Shown: piece after piece, positions 1-7,672 of the stretch
Position numbering within the stretch: position 1 is the stretch's first letter
Layout: each line of letters starts with the position of its first letter
Source: a virus
Length of the DNA stretch: 26,342 bases
IMG/VR virus record: IMGVR_UViG_3300017967_000175
Span: 1 to 26,342 of that record
Strand: one strand, 5' to 3'
Notes under the pieces: generated by a model
What the model was told of the DNA's origin: nothing
What the model saw: the letters and a program-made list of their open reading frames with translations, nothing else
Databases searched by the model: none
Made by a program: the position numbers and the translations under genes

Positions 1-1
1 T

Positions 2-505
2 CCAGCAGGATACACAAGAGGTGTTGTAACAGCAGCAAATGACATTGCAATTAGTCCAACCCAACGTCAAAGAGATCAGTTATACAGAGTTGCTATCAAC
101 CCTATAACTCAGTTCCCTAACGAAGGTATAATTGTATTTGGTCAGAAGACATTACAACGTAAGCCAACTGCGTTTGACAGAGTTAACGTTCGTAGATTAT
201 TCTTAGACTTAGAGAAACGTACTAAAGAAACTCTTAAGTACTTTATCTTTGAGCCAAATACATTCTTAACACGTACAAAGGTTGTTAATACATTAACTCC
301 TATCTTTGAGAATTGTAAGCAAACAGAGGGTGTTTACGATTACTTGATCGTATGTGATGAGAGAAATAATACTTCTGCAAGAATTGAAAATAACGAATTG
401 GTTGTAGATATCTACTTAAAACCAGTACGTGCTGCAGAGTTTATTCTCGTTAACTTCTACGCTGTTAACAATGATGTTAACTTCGAAGAAATAGTAGGTC
501 AATAA
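2..505 (+). CDS. 18: Contractile tail sheath protein, C-terminal part (gp18-like), 5' truncated
   Basis: The frame is open from the window edge to a TAA at 503-505 and gives about 167 residues. The segment around FGQKTLQRKPTAFDRVNVRRLF is characteristic of the C-terminal domain of T4-type sheath proteins (gp18 family). The following FEPNTFLTRTKVVNTL and the final part, which ends ...FEEIVGQ, also fit. Sheath subunits polymerise round the tail tube and contract to drive the tube through the host envelope. The N-terminal and middle domains lie outside the window. A strong terminator follows directly, and the tail tube gene comes next, as in T4 (18 then 19). The family call is secure; the length of the whole protein cannot be seen. 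Confidence 0.93.
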   Translation, partial: PAGYTRGVVTAANDIAISPTQRQRDQLYRVAINPITQFPNEGIIVFGQKTLQRKPTAFDRVNVRRLFLDLEKRTKETLKYFIFEPNTFLTRTKVVNTLTPIFENCKQTEGVYDYLIVCDERNNTSARIENNELVVDIYLKPVRAAEFILVNFYAVNNDVNFEEIVGQ

Positions 506-526
506 AGTATAGTATTCATAAACACG

Positions 527-556
527 GAGCCTGACGTTTGTCAGGCTCTTTTTTTT
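527..556 (+). terminator. Rho-independent terminator after the sheath gene
   Basis: A 9-bp perfect stem (527-535 with 540-548, GAGCCTGAC pairing with GTCAGGCTC) closes a GTTT loop at 536-539 and is followed by eight T (549-556). It lies 21 bp after the sheath stop codon and just before a late promoter, so it separates sheath from tube transcription. Confidence 0.93.
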
Positions 557-575
557 ATTAATTATATGTTTTAGA

Positions 576-583
576 TATAAATA
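576..583 (+). promoter_or_regulatory. T4-type late promoter (TATAAATA) for the tail tube gene
   Basis: The box is an exact match to the T4 late consensus TATAAATA and sits directly after a terminator. In T4 the box spans about -13 to -6, which would place the transcript start near 589, three bases before the ATG at 592. The message would be practically leaderless, and no ribosome binding site is visible. Known: T4 late promoters are read by RNA polymerase with gp55, gp33 and the sliding clamp. Inferred: this phage has the same system. Confidence 0.85.
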
Positions 584-591
584 TTTACAGT

Positions 592-1170
592 ATGGCAGAT
601 ATCAAACAGACAATACAGGACTTTTACAAAGTAGCTCAATCGAGAGATTTTGCAAGAAAGTATCAGTTTAGAATAATAGATGTATCTAATAAAGGTGCAT
701 CTGTATTTGATGAATCAGAATTAGTTTACGCAACAACAGCAACCCTTCCAGGTAAGACTATTGGAGCTCAGGAAGTACCTTACAACGGCTTCACGTTTCG
801 TGTACCTAGTACTGTTTCTTATAACAATTCTGAAGCATTTAATATTCAATTTTATTGTGATGCAAATACATCAACCAGAATTAAAATGGAAAACTGGGTA
901 GAAGAAACCTTCAGTGATGCTACTACTACTGGTGATGGTGTTCTTCACAACAACAGTACAATCACATTAGCGCAGTTAGATACTCAATTTGAAGTATTAC
1001 GTACATATAAGTTATTCGGTGTCTTTCCTGTAACTGCAGGGGATCTTGAATATGATATGACAAATGCCGGGGAGATTGTTACATTCCAAGCAGGGTTTGC
1101 TTATCAGTTCTTCCGTAGAGATAACGAGATTGGACAGATTGTAAATAAGGTTGGTAAGATTTTATCCTAA
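592..1170 (+). CDS. 19: Tail tube protein (gp19-like)
   Basis: This 192-residue protein forms the inner tail tube through which DNA passes. It is close in length to T4 gp19 (163 aa) and lies directly after the sheath gene. The overall pattern resembles gp19-type tube proteins: an N-terminal helix, an early strand with FRIIDV, the LPGKTIGAQEVPYNGFTFRVP loop region (about residues 53-72), FNIQFYCDAN, then YKLFGVFPVTAGDLEYDM and a final strand region VTFQAGFAYQFF. The ATG is preceded by an exact late promoter and a terminator, so it starts its own late transcription unit. The gene is followed after 3 bp by a second tube-like gene. Confidence 0.88.
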   Translation: MADIKQTIQDFYKVAQSRDFARKYQFRIIDVSNKGASVFDESELVYATTATLPGKTIGAQEVPYNGFTFRVPSTVSYNNSEAFNIQFYCDANTSTRIKMENWVEETFSDATTTGDGVLHNNSTITLAQLDTQFEVLRTYKLFGVFPVTAGDLEYDMTNAGEIVTFQAGFAYQFFRRDNEIGQIVNKVGKILS

Positions 1171-1173
1171 TGT

Positions 1174-1881
1174 ATGCCTATAGAATTATCAGAACTTGAT
1201 TTGCAGAATGGTGGTTCTTTAACTGGTAATTTTTTCCAGTTACTTAACCAGGTAGAAACTACTCTACCCATACCTAATCTGTTTATAGTTAAGTTTGATA
1301 TACCTGCAGCTATCTCAGATGAAGTTCATGATACTTTAGGTGAATCACCATTAGATGGTAAAACCAACATAAATGCAGCAGCAAATCTATTTAAAGATGC
1401 TAAGATAAGTACTAATACTGGATTTGCTCTTTGTAACGGTATCAATGTAAATACCGAAACTATTGCAGTAGATAAGGTAGGTAATCAAGTTAACGGTTAC
1501 CTACCTATTTCTTATAATAAAAATAGATCATTTGATCCCACTGATCTAAGCACTCAATTCATGGAGAATGTTATCAGTGTATCTGATTTTATATTTAAAC
1601 CATGGGTTAAAATGGTAGCAAGGAACGGTGGTTTCTCCGATAGTAGCTTACATACTGATTTAGAAATACTTTACTTAGAAAGATCTACTAAGTCTGGTTT
1701 CTTTAACTTCTTCAGTAATACAGGATCTCCTTCAATCCGTAAAATTTATACATTCTACAATTGCCTTCCTTATGATGTAGCTGCGCAAGGTATACAAACT
1801 TATGCAGATACTCCTTCCGTAATTAATAAAGAAATAAAATGGAAATTTGATAGGTATGATATTAAATTACCTAAGAAGTGA
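1174..1881 (+). CDS. Second tail-tube-like protein, possibly tube or baseplate junction
   Basis: This protein has 235 residues. Its C-terminal third (IRKIYTFYNCLPYDVAAQGIQ..., then EIKWKFDRYDI) has the layout of the end of gp19-fold proteins, in which a strand carrying FYNCLP or FGVFP is followed by a loop and a last strand. A similar ending appears in the 4799-5842 product. In T4 the gp19 fold is shared by the tube (gp19) and the tube initiators gp48 and gp54, so this may be a tube-initiator or terminal-ring protein, or a minor tube protein. It begins 3 bp after the tube stop and overlaps the next gene by 4 bp, so it is cotranscribed. The fold call is inference from pattern and position. Confidence 0.6.
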   Translation: MPIELSELDLQNGGSLTGNFFQLLNQVETTLPIPNLFIVKFDIPAAISDEVHDTLGESPLDGKTNINAAANLFKDAKISTNTGFALCNGINVNTETIAVDKVGNQVNGYLPISYNKNRSFDPTDLSTQFMENVISVSDFIFKPWVKMVARNGGFSDSSLHTDLEILYLERSTKSGFFNFFSNTGSPSIRKIYTFYNCLPYDVAAQGIQTYADTPSVINKEIKWKFDRYDIKLPKK

Positions 1882-2597
1882 ATTTCCTTGACGTCCTAAA
1901 ATTATCTAAACAAATATCTACTAAAGATTATGATAAGGTTTTTAGCTTTATCAATAATTATTATAAACCTTATACTTGTTTACATTTAATCACTAAAATA
2001 AAGGAAGAGATATTTCAATCTAATCCTATTTATAAAGTTACAAGAAATATAAAAAATAAGGAGTATAACCTGAATTTAGAAACAGAAAACTTTCTCAATG
2101 TAACATATGAAGAAGATATCGAGATTAACGAAGGATGCTCTTATAAAATAAACTTTCCGAATATTATTTCATTGGATATTATAAATTTAAATATTATTAG
2201 TATTATTAAAAAAATAAAAATTAATAATAACTGGGTAGATATTGATTCATATAAGATAGATGATCTTAAATTAATACTGGATAATATAGATATTAATGAT
2301 TTTAGAATACTCAAAGAATACTTTGAAAAGTATATTTCTAGAATACAAAAGTTTACTTATATAAAGTTTAATAAGATTAACGAAAATCTATCATTTGAGA
2401 TTATATTGAGATTTATAATAGAGAACTTTCACTATGATACAGAAAATTTATATCAAATACTCTTATCTCTTATGAGACATTTTAATTTTACTTATTCAGA
2501 TTTTAAAGAAGTAGAATTTCATGATGGATTAAGAATGATTAAAATTGGTAATAAGATTGTAAATGAAGAAAACGAGGTAAATAATAAAAATGAGTAA
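1878..2597 (+). CDS. Unknown protein of the tail-assembly region
   Basis: This 239-residue product is rich in Ile, Asn and Lys. The start is GTG at 1878, overlapping the upstream TGA (GTGA), and no in-frame ATG lies nearby. Two parts can be seen: an N-terminal alpha/beta portion, and after about residue 130 a mostly helical portion containing LSFEIILRFIIENF and LYQILLSLMRHFNF. It ends inside the start of the next gene, overlapping by 8 bp. Its place between the tube and the tape measure is where many tailed phages encode tail-assembly chaperones or hub-assembly proteins. I do not recognise the family. The base composition is even more AT-rich than its neighbours. Confidence 0.75.
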   Translation: MNFLDVLKLSKQISTKDYDKVFSFINNYYKPYTCLHLITKIKEEIFQSNPIYKVTRNIKNKEYNLNLETENFLNVTYEEDIEINEGCSYKINFPNIISLDIINLNIISIIKKIKINNNWVDIDSYKIDDLKLILDNIDINDFRILKEYFEKYISRIQKFTYIKFNKINENLSFEIILRFIIENFHYDTENLYQILLSLMRHFNFTYSDFKEVEFHDGLRMIKIGNKIVNEENEVNNKNE

Positions 2598-3279
2598 TGT
2601 AAATCTAATACTTTCAGAATTATCCAAAAAACAAGAAGATGTTATTACTCTTCCTTTTAGTAAAAAAGAAGTTAAAATCTCTAAACCAAAATTTAAATTT
2701 CAGGAAGAAGTAGTTCAGTTATTCGAGAAATATGAATCCGAACAAGCTGCTATCCTATCTTACAGAAAATATATTAATGATTACGCTATTTCAAATATAG
2801 GTAATGAAGTTAATATATTAGATAAAAACTATTTTTTATTCAGTGTCGCGCAAAGACTATCTAATAATGAAGAATATACTGAAGTATTGAAAGGTTTAGA
2901 AGATTTAGATATTACTAGCGTATTTGAAAAGGAAGAAGATAATATGAAGTTCAAATTTGTATTAGATGCCCCTTCTTTGAGTACAGAATCATCGTTCTTG
3001 AGATTCTTTAATAATAAAAAGAACCTAAAGGTAGTTGAGTATGCTTTCTGTGATATTTTTAGATTCGTAAAGACTATTATCATTAATAATGATGAAAGCT
3101 TAACTATCGATATATCTGATACCGATATTAACTCAATATATAAGGTTTACACCTCTCTCCCTGTTTCTACATGCAGTAAGTTGATAGATCATATCAATAT
3201 CAATATCTCCGGTAAAATCAAGGATACCCAAAAAGATAATGATATTGAGCAAGATCCGACCATATTTGTGAGTATTTGA
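2590..3279 (+). CDS. Putative baseplate hub assembly protein / tail chaperone (gp26-like)
   Basis: This protein has 229 residues, near T4 gp26 (208 aa). The N-terminal segment ITLPFSKKEVKISKPKF followed by a helix of acidic and hydrophobic residues resembles T4-type gp26 hub proteins, which begin with a substrate-like LP..GK.VK..PF strand pair and a helix. The C-terminal VYTSLPVSTCSKLIDHI fits the same reading. It directly precedes the tape-measure-like gene, the usual place for a tail chaperone. The ATG at 2590 overlaps the previous stop. A box GGTAAATA at 2576-2583, 6 nt before the ATG, resembles the late promoters but is weak. The family assignment is moderate. Confidence 0.55.
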   Translation: MSNVNLILSELSKKQEDVITLPFSKKEVKISKPKFKFQEEVVQLFEKYESEQAAILSYRKYINDYAISNIGNEVNILDKNYFLFSVAQRLSNNEEYTEVLKGLEDLDITSVFEKEEDNMKFKFVLDAPSLSTESSFLRFFNNKKNLKVVEYAFCDIFRFVKTIIINNDESLTIDISDTDINSIYKVYTSLPVSTCSKLIDHININISGKIKDTQKDNDIEQDPTIFVSI

Positions 3280-3285
3280 TAAATA
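3278..3285 (+). promoter_or_regulatory. Late promoter-like box GATAAATA before the tape-measure-like gene
   Basis: The box differs from TATAAATA only at the first base and lies 6 nt before the ATG at 3292. Its right flank ATTACAATGG matches, with one difference, the flank of the divergent promoters at 10921 and 10943. A transcript would start one base before the ATG. It overlaps the stop codon of the upstream gene. Confidence 0.65.
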
Positions 3286-3291
3286 ATTACA

Positions 3292-4794
3292 ATGGCCGAC
3301 GATGCTGCAATTGTAAATGTTTTAACATTACTAAGTAAGAATTTTACTGAACTTAATCAGAACGTTAAAGATAGCTCTGATAAACAAGAAGCTCTGTCTC
3401 AACAACTCGCTGATTCTCTCAAGAGCATACTAAAAGTACAAGATGATCAGCTGAAATTAAATGAAAAAACTGCTGAAGAAGCTAAACAAAGACAAACAGG
3501 TATCGATAATGAAAAAGCTCAAGCAGAAGCTAAAAAAGAAACCGATAAAATATTAAAAGATATCCGCGATGGCCAAGAGAGCTTACCATTGGTTGGTAAG
3601 TACATTAAAGCTTTCAATGAGGGTAAAGATAAAGAAGAGAGTGTAGGTTTAGGACTTAATAATATAGCTACAAGTTTTAATAATTTCGCAGCTTCACAAA
3701 AACAAAAAGCAAATACTCAAACAGGTTTGAGGTCTAAAATAACCGGAGGAGTAGGTAAGGTCGCTGGTGGTTTAGGTTCTGTTATTGGTAAAATAGCTAA
3801 ACACTTCCCGAAATTATTAAAATTTTTAGGCCCATTAGGTATTGCAGCTCAAGAATTATTGAAAGTATTTGACCTTCTACAAGGTGCTATAGGCTTCCTT
3901 ATTTCAGGAACTATAGCTATGTTTGGTACTGCTATATTTGCATCGAAAGAGGCAATAAAGGATATTATTAAATGGTTCGAAGCACTACCACAAAAGATAT
4001 TTAAATTCTTTTCAGAAGACTTACCTCTTTTATTTGAAGCAGGAATTGTTAAGCTTAAGGAAATATTTACAAACATTTATAACTACCTACAAGAAAAAAT
4101 CTTCCAGCCACTTGCCGATTATTTGTATGAAGCTTGGGAAGGAGTTATGGCATACTGGAAAGAATTTAAAGCTGCATTTAATGAAAAAATATCTGCAATA
4201 GCTGACTCAATATATGAGACCTGGGAAGGGGTTAAAATTTGGTATAAAGAAATTAAGCAAAGCTTTAATGAATGGTTAGAAGGTTTTGCTGATGGTCTAT
4301 ATGAAGCTTGGGAAGGTATTATTGCTTATAAAGATGAGCTAATGGCTTCAATTAGAAACATGATTACTAATGTGAAAAATGCTGCAGTGGGAATGTTTAC
4401 TAATATTATTAACTTTATAAAAGAAAAAATAGATGCAGTGCTTAATATCGGTGGTAGAGCTATTGATGCTGTTAAAGGATGGTTTGGCTTTGGTGGTGGA
4501 GATGAAGAAACAATAAGAGAAGAAGCTAAAAAAGAACTAACACCAGAGGATTTCCCTAGCGGGGTAGTTAATAGAAATGCTCCACCAAATGTAATTATTG
4601 AGTTCAATGACGAAGCAATGAAGTTATACAATAATACTATTGAAAAGAATAGACAACAAACTGAAAAAATGACTGAATCAGTTGATCTGTTAATAGAAAC
4701 AATCAGTAGTAAAGAACTTGGTACTACAGTTATTAATAATACAGCTCCTGCTCCTACTCAAAGTTACAGTAGCGGTGGTAGATTAAGAAAGTAA
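3292..4794 (+). CDS. Tape-measure-like tail protein with 29-residue repeats
   Basis: This protein has 500 residues. Residues 10-95 are strongly helical, charged and Gln/Lys-rich (coiled coil). Residues 150-166 are glycine-rich. Residues 175-217 form a long hydrophobic stretch able to cross or insert into a membrane. Residues 279-360 contain three repeats beginning YE(A/T)WEG. The end is polar with a Gly/Ser tail. This mixture of coiled coil, hydrophobic segment and helical repeats is typical of tape measure proteins, which set tail length and are injected. T4 gp29 has 590 aa, so a somewhat shorter tail would be expected. It has its own late box and lies between the gp26-like gene and the tube-initiator-like gene. 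Family identity with gp29 is not demonstrated. Confidence 0.65.
   Translation: MADDAAIVNVLTLLSKNFTELNQNVKDSSDKQEALSQQLADSLKSILKVQDDQLKLNEKTAEEAKQRQTGIDNEKAQAEAKKETDKILKDIRDGQESLPLVGKYIKAFNEGKDKEESVGLGLNNIATSFNNFAASQKQKANTQTGLRSKITGGVGKVAGGLGSVIGKIAKHFPKLLKFLGPLGIAAQELLKVFDLLQGAIGFLISGTIAMFGTAIFASKEAIKDIIKWFEALPQKIFKFFSEDLPLLFEAGIVKLKEIFTNIYNYLQEKIFQPLADYLYEAWEGVMAYWKEFKAAFNEKISAIADSIYETWEGVKIWYKEIKQSFNEWLEGFADGLYEAWEGIIAYKDELMASIRNMITNVKNAAVGMFTNIINFIKEKIDAVLNIGGRAIDAVKGWFGFGGGDEETIREEAKKELTPEDFPSGVVNRNAPPNVIIEFNDEAMKLYNNTIEKNRQQTEKMTESVDLLIETISSKELGTTVINNTAPAPTQSYSSGGRLRK
4126..4350 (+). repeat. Coding tandem repeat, period 87 bp (29 residues)
   Basis: The motif YEAWEG, YETWEG, YEAWEG starts at residues 279, 308 and 337 (bases 4126, 4213 and 4300), exactly 29 residues apart. 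Between the motifs the pattern of aromatic, acidic and Lys positions and a final A-D pair is also kept (...IAD, ...FAD). The third copy is clear only in its first half. Confidence 0.85.
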
Positions 4795-4798
4795 TTAT

Positions 4799-5842
4799 AT
4801 GAATTTATTCAGATTAGATAATCAAGAACCTTTAAGTTACCCAGATGGTCAAAAGTTTAAAACTGCCGTAGCTAATGCTCCTATAGCTAAGCCATTAGGT
4901 TCAGGCACAATTGATGTAGTTAATGACTTCAAATGGACAAAGACTCTCAAAGAGGGTAGAGTTGACGTCCCGTTTATGCGTTTAAGAGAGAAATATGTAA
5001 ATAGAAGTTCTTTTTTAAGTAACTTAGCATATGCAGCTAATGTGTTTGTAGATACTACTCAAATAGCAACAAAAGCTATAGGTAATGTAGGTAGTAATAT
5101 TCCTATAGTCGGGGATTATATTAAAAAAGGATCGAAAGGTTTTGGCGATGCATTGAAAAATACAACAGACTTTGTAGATTTAACTAACCCTAAAACCCCA
5201 AAACATTTACAGAGTTATTACAATTTATATGGCACTAAAGACTCAGGCTTTGTATATAATATTCCTTACTTAGAAGATGATTGGAAGTCTACTCAATCTA
5301 AGTGGGGCGCAGGAATGATTGAAGGATTAGCTGAGAGTTTATTTAGTTTCACTAAAGCTATAGTAGAAGGTTTTAGTATGGAATCAGCAAAGAGTTACGA
5401 ATATCCAGCCGTTGGGCCTACAGTAAGTACAACTATATTTCTTGATAATACAAAAGATATAAGTGACGGGCGGTTACCTTCATGGCAGCAAAACTGGCAG
5501 TTAATATTTTTACTTGTATATCAGAACTTACCAAATAGACTTAACAGATTTTTAGCTCAACCTTCTGCGTTATATGAATTAAGAATGTCAGGTTTACATT
5601 ACTATCCTTATTGTTATATTCCAGAGCTTCAAGTTAAGTGTCATGGTGTTCGAAAACAAAAAGTTGTTACTTATCAACTTGATGCAGATATTAAGGAAGT
5701 AAAAACTTTAATACCTGAAGTATATGAGTTAAATCTTAAATTTACTTCTTTAATACCTGAATCTAAAAATTTATTTTATGAAAGTTATATAGATAGAATT
5801 AATGTAACTTTAGAGAAGGACCAAACAACAGATGAGGTATAA
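4799..5842 (+). CDS. Putative tail tube initiator / baseplate cap protein (gp48/gp54-like)
   Basis: This protein has 347 residues. The C-terminal half (from about residue 200) has strands with VGPTVSTTIFLDNT, a conserved-looking helix LPSWQQNWQLIFLLVYQNLPNR, then LYELRMSGLHYYPYCYIPELQVKCHG and VYELNLKFTSLIPESKNL. A strand ending in EL.LKFTSLIPES after a central P-rich loop is what I would expect of gp19-fold proteins that cap the baseplate and start the tube (T4 gp48 and gp54). Position between the tape-measure-like gene and gp53 supports a baseplate role. The ATG is 4 bp after the previous stop, without a clear ribosome binding site. The call rests on pattern and order. Confidence 0.5.
   Translation: MNLFRLDNQEPLSYPDGQKFKTAVANAPIAKPLGSGTIDVVNDFKWTKTLKEGRVDVPFMRLREKYVNRSSFLSNLAYAANVFVDTTQIATKAIGNVGSNIPIVGDYIKKGSKGFGDALKNTTDFVDLTNPKTPKHLQSYYNLYGTKDSGFVYNIPYLEDDWKSTQSKWGAGMIEGLAESLFSFTKAIVEGFSMESAKSYEYPAVGPTVSTTIFLDNTKDISDGRLPSWQQNWQLIFLLVYQNLPNRLNRFLAQPSALYELRMSGLHYYPYCYIPELQVKCHGVRKQKVVTYQLDADIKEVKTLIPEVYELNLKFTSLIPESKNLFYESYIDRINVTLEKDQTTDEV
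5834..5837 (+). promoter_or_regulatory. Ribosome binding site GAGG that decides the gp53 start
   Basis: GAGG lies 6 nt before the ATG at 5844 and within the end of the upstream gene. An in-frame ATG at 5832 would begin before this site and has nothing comparable upstream, so 5844 is preferred. This is one of very few recognisable Shine-Dalgarno sequences in the window. Confidence 0.6.
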
Positions 5843-5843
5843 T

Positions 5844-6215
5844 ATGATAGAAGATTTACAAAAGTATCATAACGAAATTGACGAGCTAGTTCCATTAGAA
5901 TATACTAGATATGAAAATATATTTCAAATAGCAAAAAATAATAATTATTTTTTCTATAATATTCTTAAAAAGGTTAACTTCCCTACAAGCATTGATAATA
6001 GACTCTTTCATGAAGTAATTGTATCAACCAGAATACCCTATACTGTTGTTAGTCATCAGTATTATGGAACACAAGACTTATGGTGGTTAATTTGTTTAGT
6101 TAATAATATAACTAATCCAGTTAATAATATTACACCTGGTACTAAACTTAAAATATTAACTAATGATGCTGTTAACAGAGTATTAGCTAGTATTGAAGAA
6201 GATCTCAAAAAATAA
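5844..6215 (+). CDS. 53: Baseplate wedge protein gp53-like
   Basis: This protein has 123 residues from the ATG at 5844. The motif HQYYGTQDLWWLICLVNNITNP (about residues 70-91) is the hallmark of the gp53/LysM-associated baseplate wedge family, in which a Tyr-Gly-(aromatic/acidic) element and a Trp-Trp/Leu-Ile-Leu helix are followed by NN..NP and PG..L.IL. Here the ending TPGTKLKIL matches that pattern. In T4 gp53 joins wedges round the hub. It follows the tube-initiator-like gene and overlaps the next start by one base (TAATG). The 127-residue version starting at 5832 remains possible. Confidence 0.82.
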   Translation: MIEDLQKYHNEIDELVPLEYTRYENIFQIAKNNNYFFYNILKKVNFPTSIDNRLFHEVIVSTRIPYTVVSHQYYGTQDLWWLICLVNNITNPVNNITPGTKLKILTNDAVNRVLASIEEDLKK

Positions 6216-7672
6216 TGCGCCCTAATATATCTAAAAATCCAAATCCTGAAAATAGAGATATCACTATTGAAGTCGGTGGTGCTAAATACACTTTAGAATT
6301 ATTCTTTGTTAATGCAGATGGTTACTTTAAAGTACAACCTAATATTTTCAAACAATTAGAGTTTAGAGATAATATATACAACCCATTTTTATCTATCAGT
6401 TTAGTTTTAAGGAATAATAAAAACGAACTAGAAAGTAATTTAATAACTCAACCAAATAAACTTAATACAAAATTACAATTTGAATTTAAAGGTAACAGTG
6501 ATGAGTTTGTACTTATAAATTTTAAACCTTTAGTTGAAGAAATAAAGGTTATAAACAAAAAAGATAAATTCCATTATAAAGTAGAATTACCTTGCTTTAT
6601 AAAAGATGAAGAAGAGTTTGAAGAATCTGGTAACAAGTATAAAGTTTTCGAATTAATGGATGTTAAGTATAGAGAGTTAATGTATCCAACTAAACAATGG
6701 AGTACTAATCAGCTGTTACTAAAGACATTACAAAATACACCTTTATCTCAATTAAGTGATAAAGATAGGTCAGTATATACAGGAGATGCTCTAAAAGATC
6801 TAATTGAAACATTTATAAGTAATAAAGTTATAAATTATGATAGATGGGATCGAGGCTCTTCTAAATTATTTTATTCATCCCCGATCGATGCTACTCCTAT
6901 GCAGATTATGGAGTATTTAGTTGATAATCATACTTCAACAAAAAATAATGATGCTTGTCTTATTAGAGAAGATAAGTACGGTAAATTAAATTTTTTAAGT
7001 ATAAAAGATATTTTTGATGGAGTATCTAGTGGAAGATTGATTGGGCCTGAAGTCGTAGGTAGTTATGAACTTCCAGTAGAGAATGAAGATACAGGATCTA
7101 AAATAGCAAAACCTGCTTATAAAGATATAAGCCCTTTCAATTCTAACTTTCCAATAAGAAAATACAACTACTTAAATTTTTCTTCAACAAGTTCGTTAGA
7201 AAGAATTAGATCAACAAATATTATAAATTATAGTTTTGGAGACAAAAAATTTAGCTTTTATAAAAACGAAGGTGATATAGAAAATAGTATAAAATATTTC
7301 AATAATAACTTTCTCAATAATATACCAAGCAAAAAAGCTAGTATTACATTTGAACCTGGTGAAAGAGTATTAGATAGAAGTTTATTCACAACTTTATATA
7401 GTACATCTCAAGATGAAAACTCTGCAAGATATGATGGTAGAAATGAAGTAATAAAGAATTTATTATATCTATCCAATAATATAGAAATTGAAGCTAACGG
7501 TAATATAAACTTACGAGCTGGTAAGTTTGTTAACGTTGTACGTAATACTGGGGTAGACTCAAAATTTGAAAGGAAGATCCAGGGTTATTACTTTATTCTA
7601 GACACTCATCATATAATTAATAATAAAGAATACATTTGTAACGTTGTAGCAACCAAACCATATTCAGTATGA
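6215..7672 (+). CDS. Baseplate hub protein (gp27-like)
   Basis: This protein has 485 residues. The N-terminal part (EVGGAKYTLELFFVNADG, then QLEFRDNIYNPFLSISLVLR) is a beta-rich tube-like domain. The middle part has a helical region with LLKTLQNTPLSQL, PMQIMEYLVDN and a strand RGSSKLFYSSPIDATP. The C-terminus (NGNINLRAGKFVNVV, then KIQGYYFILDTHHIINNKEYICNVVATKP) has the order seen in hub proteins of the gp27/gpD type, in which a final strand pair carries G.Y.I...HHI. Length (T4 gp27 is 391 aa) and location next to gp53 agree. It should form the trimeric hub at the tip of the tube. It starts within the upstream stop (TAATG) and overlaps the following gene by 4 bp. Confidence 0.7.
   Translation: MRPNISKNPNPENRDITIEVGGAKYTLELFFVNADGYFKVQPNIFKQLEFRDNIYNPFLSISLVLRNNKNELESNLITQPNKLNTKLQFEFKGNSDEFVLINFKPLVEEIKVINKKDKFHYKVELPCFIKDEEEFEESGNKYKVFELMDVKYRELMYPTKQWSTNQLLLKTLQNTPLSQLSDKDRSVYTGDALKDLIETFISNKVINYDRWDRGSSKLFYSSPIDATPMQIMEYLVDNHTSTKNNDACLIREDKYGKLNFLSIKDIFDGVSSGRLIGPEVVGSYELPVENEDTGSKIAKPAYKDISPFNSNFPIRKYNYLNFSSTSSLERIRSTNIINYSFGDKKFSFYKNEGDIENSIKYFNNNFLNNIPSKKASITFEPGERVLDRSLFTTLYSTSQDENSARYDGRNEVIKNLLYLSNNIEIEANGNINLRAGKFVNVVRNTGVDSKFERKIQGYYFILDTHHIINNKEYICNVVATKPYSV

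Noticed and set aside
2027-2034. Antisense exact TATAAATA inside coding sequence (also at 12284-12291 and 13115-13122)
   Set aside because: These lie within long plus-strand genes, with no minus-strand gene start following at the usual distance. They are chance matches in AT-rich codons and show that the box alone is not proof of a promoter.
5832-5843. Upstream ATG of the gp53-like gene
   Set aside because: The GAGG site lies between this ATG and the one at 5844 and fits only the latter.
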